5,555 nucleotides of DNA from positions 1-5,555 of the forward strand of contig UQOG01000125.1 in the NCBI GenBank assembly GCA_900542615.1, written 5' to 3'. Positions 5,518 to 5,555 of the stretch are shown here, in pieces. Every line of letters starts with the position of its first letter. Position 1 is the first letter of the stretch. The notes under the pieces were generated by a model. The model saw nothing but the letters and a program-made list of their open reading frames with translations. It was not told the DNA's origin and searched no databases. The stretch is from an uncultured Eubacteriales bacterium (GTDB taxonomy: Bacteria; Bacillota; Clostridia; Christensenellales; CAG-138). The position numbers and the translations under genes are program-made.

Positions 5518-5555
5518 ACCTCCTGGGTGGTGTAGAATAGAAGCACCGCACAGGA

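Larger units (their letters stand above)
4276..5555 (+). mobile_element. IS256-family insertion sequence, ends not resolved
   Basis: The element is recognised from its split IS256-type (mutator-like DDE) transposase. I could not match terminal inverted repeats or a target duplication. The left limit given is the start of the leader inverted repeat, and the true left end may lie up to some tens of bases further out. The right end is probably within or just beyond the last 38 bases after the transposase stop, and the window may cut it. Both flanks carry a similar GTAGAAT-GAAG motif in the same orientation (near 4297-4307 and 5532-5543). Disruption of the transposase suggests the copy cannot move by itself. 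Confidence 0.65.

Noticed and set aside
4160..5555. Terminal inverted repeats and target duplication of the IS
   Set aside because: The reverse complement of the last 40 bases did not match the region left of the transposase well enough to call; the right end may lie outside the window.
1..5555. CRISPR array, tRNA, toxin-antitoxin or defence system
   Set aside because: No regularly spaced repeats, no tRNA-like cloverleaf and no recognisable nuclease or toxin. The small minus-strand pair has no feature that specifically supports a toxin-antitoxin call.

Overview
The window looks like chromosomal DNA from a GC-rich, gut-type anaerobic Clostridium relative (Oscillospiraceae-like Bacillota). This is an inference. 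It rests on strong AGGAGG-type ribosome binding sites (one driving a TTG start), a large clostridial-type Fe-S flavoenzyme of the old-yellow-enzyme/2,4-dienoyl-CoA reductase family, a MalY/PatB-type PLP enzyme, and an IS256-family insertion sequence. I see no CRISPR array, tRNA, rRNA or phage structural gene, and no convincing undescribed multi-gene system.

Layout. Positions 1-155 are non-coding and hold three consecutive hairpins, probably terminators for the genes on either side. Positions 156-591 (minus strand) carry two small genes of unknown function 19 nt apart: an acidic, helical protein of at most 67 residues, then a 70-residue four-cysteine protein. The first overlaps the start and ribosome binding site of the divergent flavoenzyme gene (571-2577, plus strand). 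Positions 2578-2791 contain four strong hairpins in a row and one weaker one. The last strong hairpin is terminator-like and ends only 33 nt before the MalY/PatB-family gene (2792-3961, plus strand). Positions 3962-4342 have no gene. They hold a hairpin just after the aminotransferase-fold gene, an AT-rich stretch with short direct and inverted repeats, and the 5' leader of the IS. From about 4276 to the window end lies an IS256-family element whose transposase is split by a frameshift at about 4671.

How the genes relate. The flavoenzyme (NADH-driven reduction of an activated C=C bond or a related hydride transfer) and the PLP lyase/aminotransferase face the same way, but the hairpin-rich spacer separates them, so a shared pathway is only a possibility. 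The two small minus-strand genes form their own short operon. The IS appears to be an independent insertion downstream. Its leader can fold so that the transposase ribosome binding site and start codon are paired, which resembles the known protection of IS10 and IS50 against read-through transcription.
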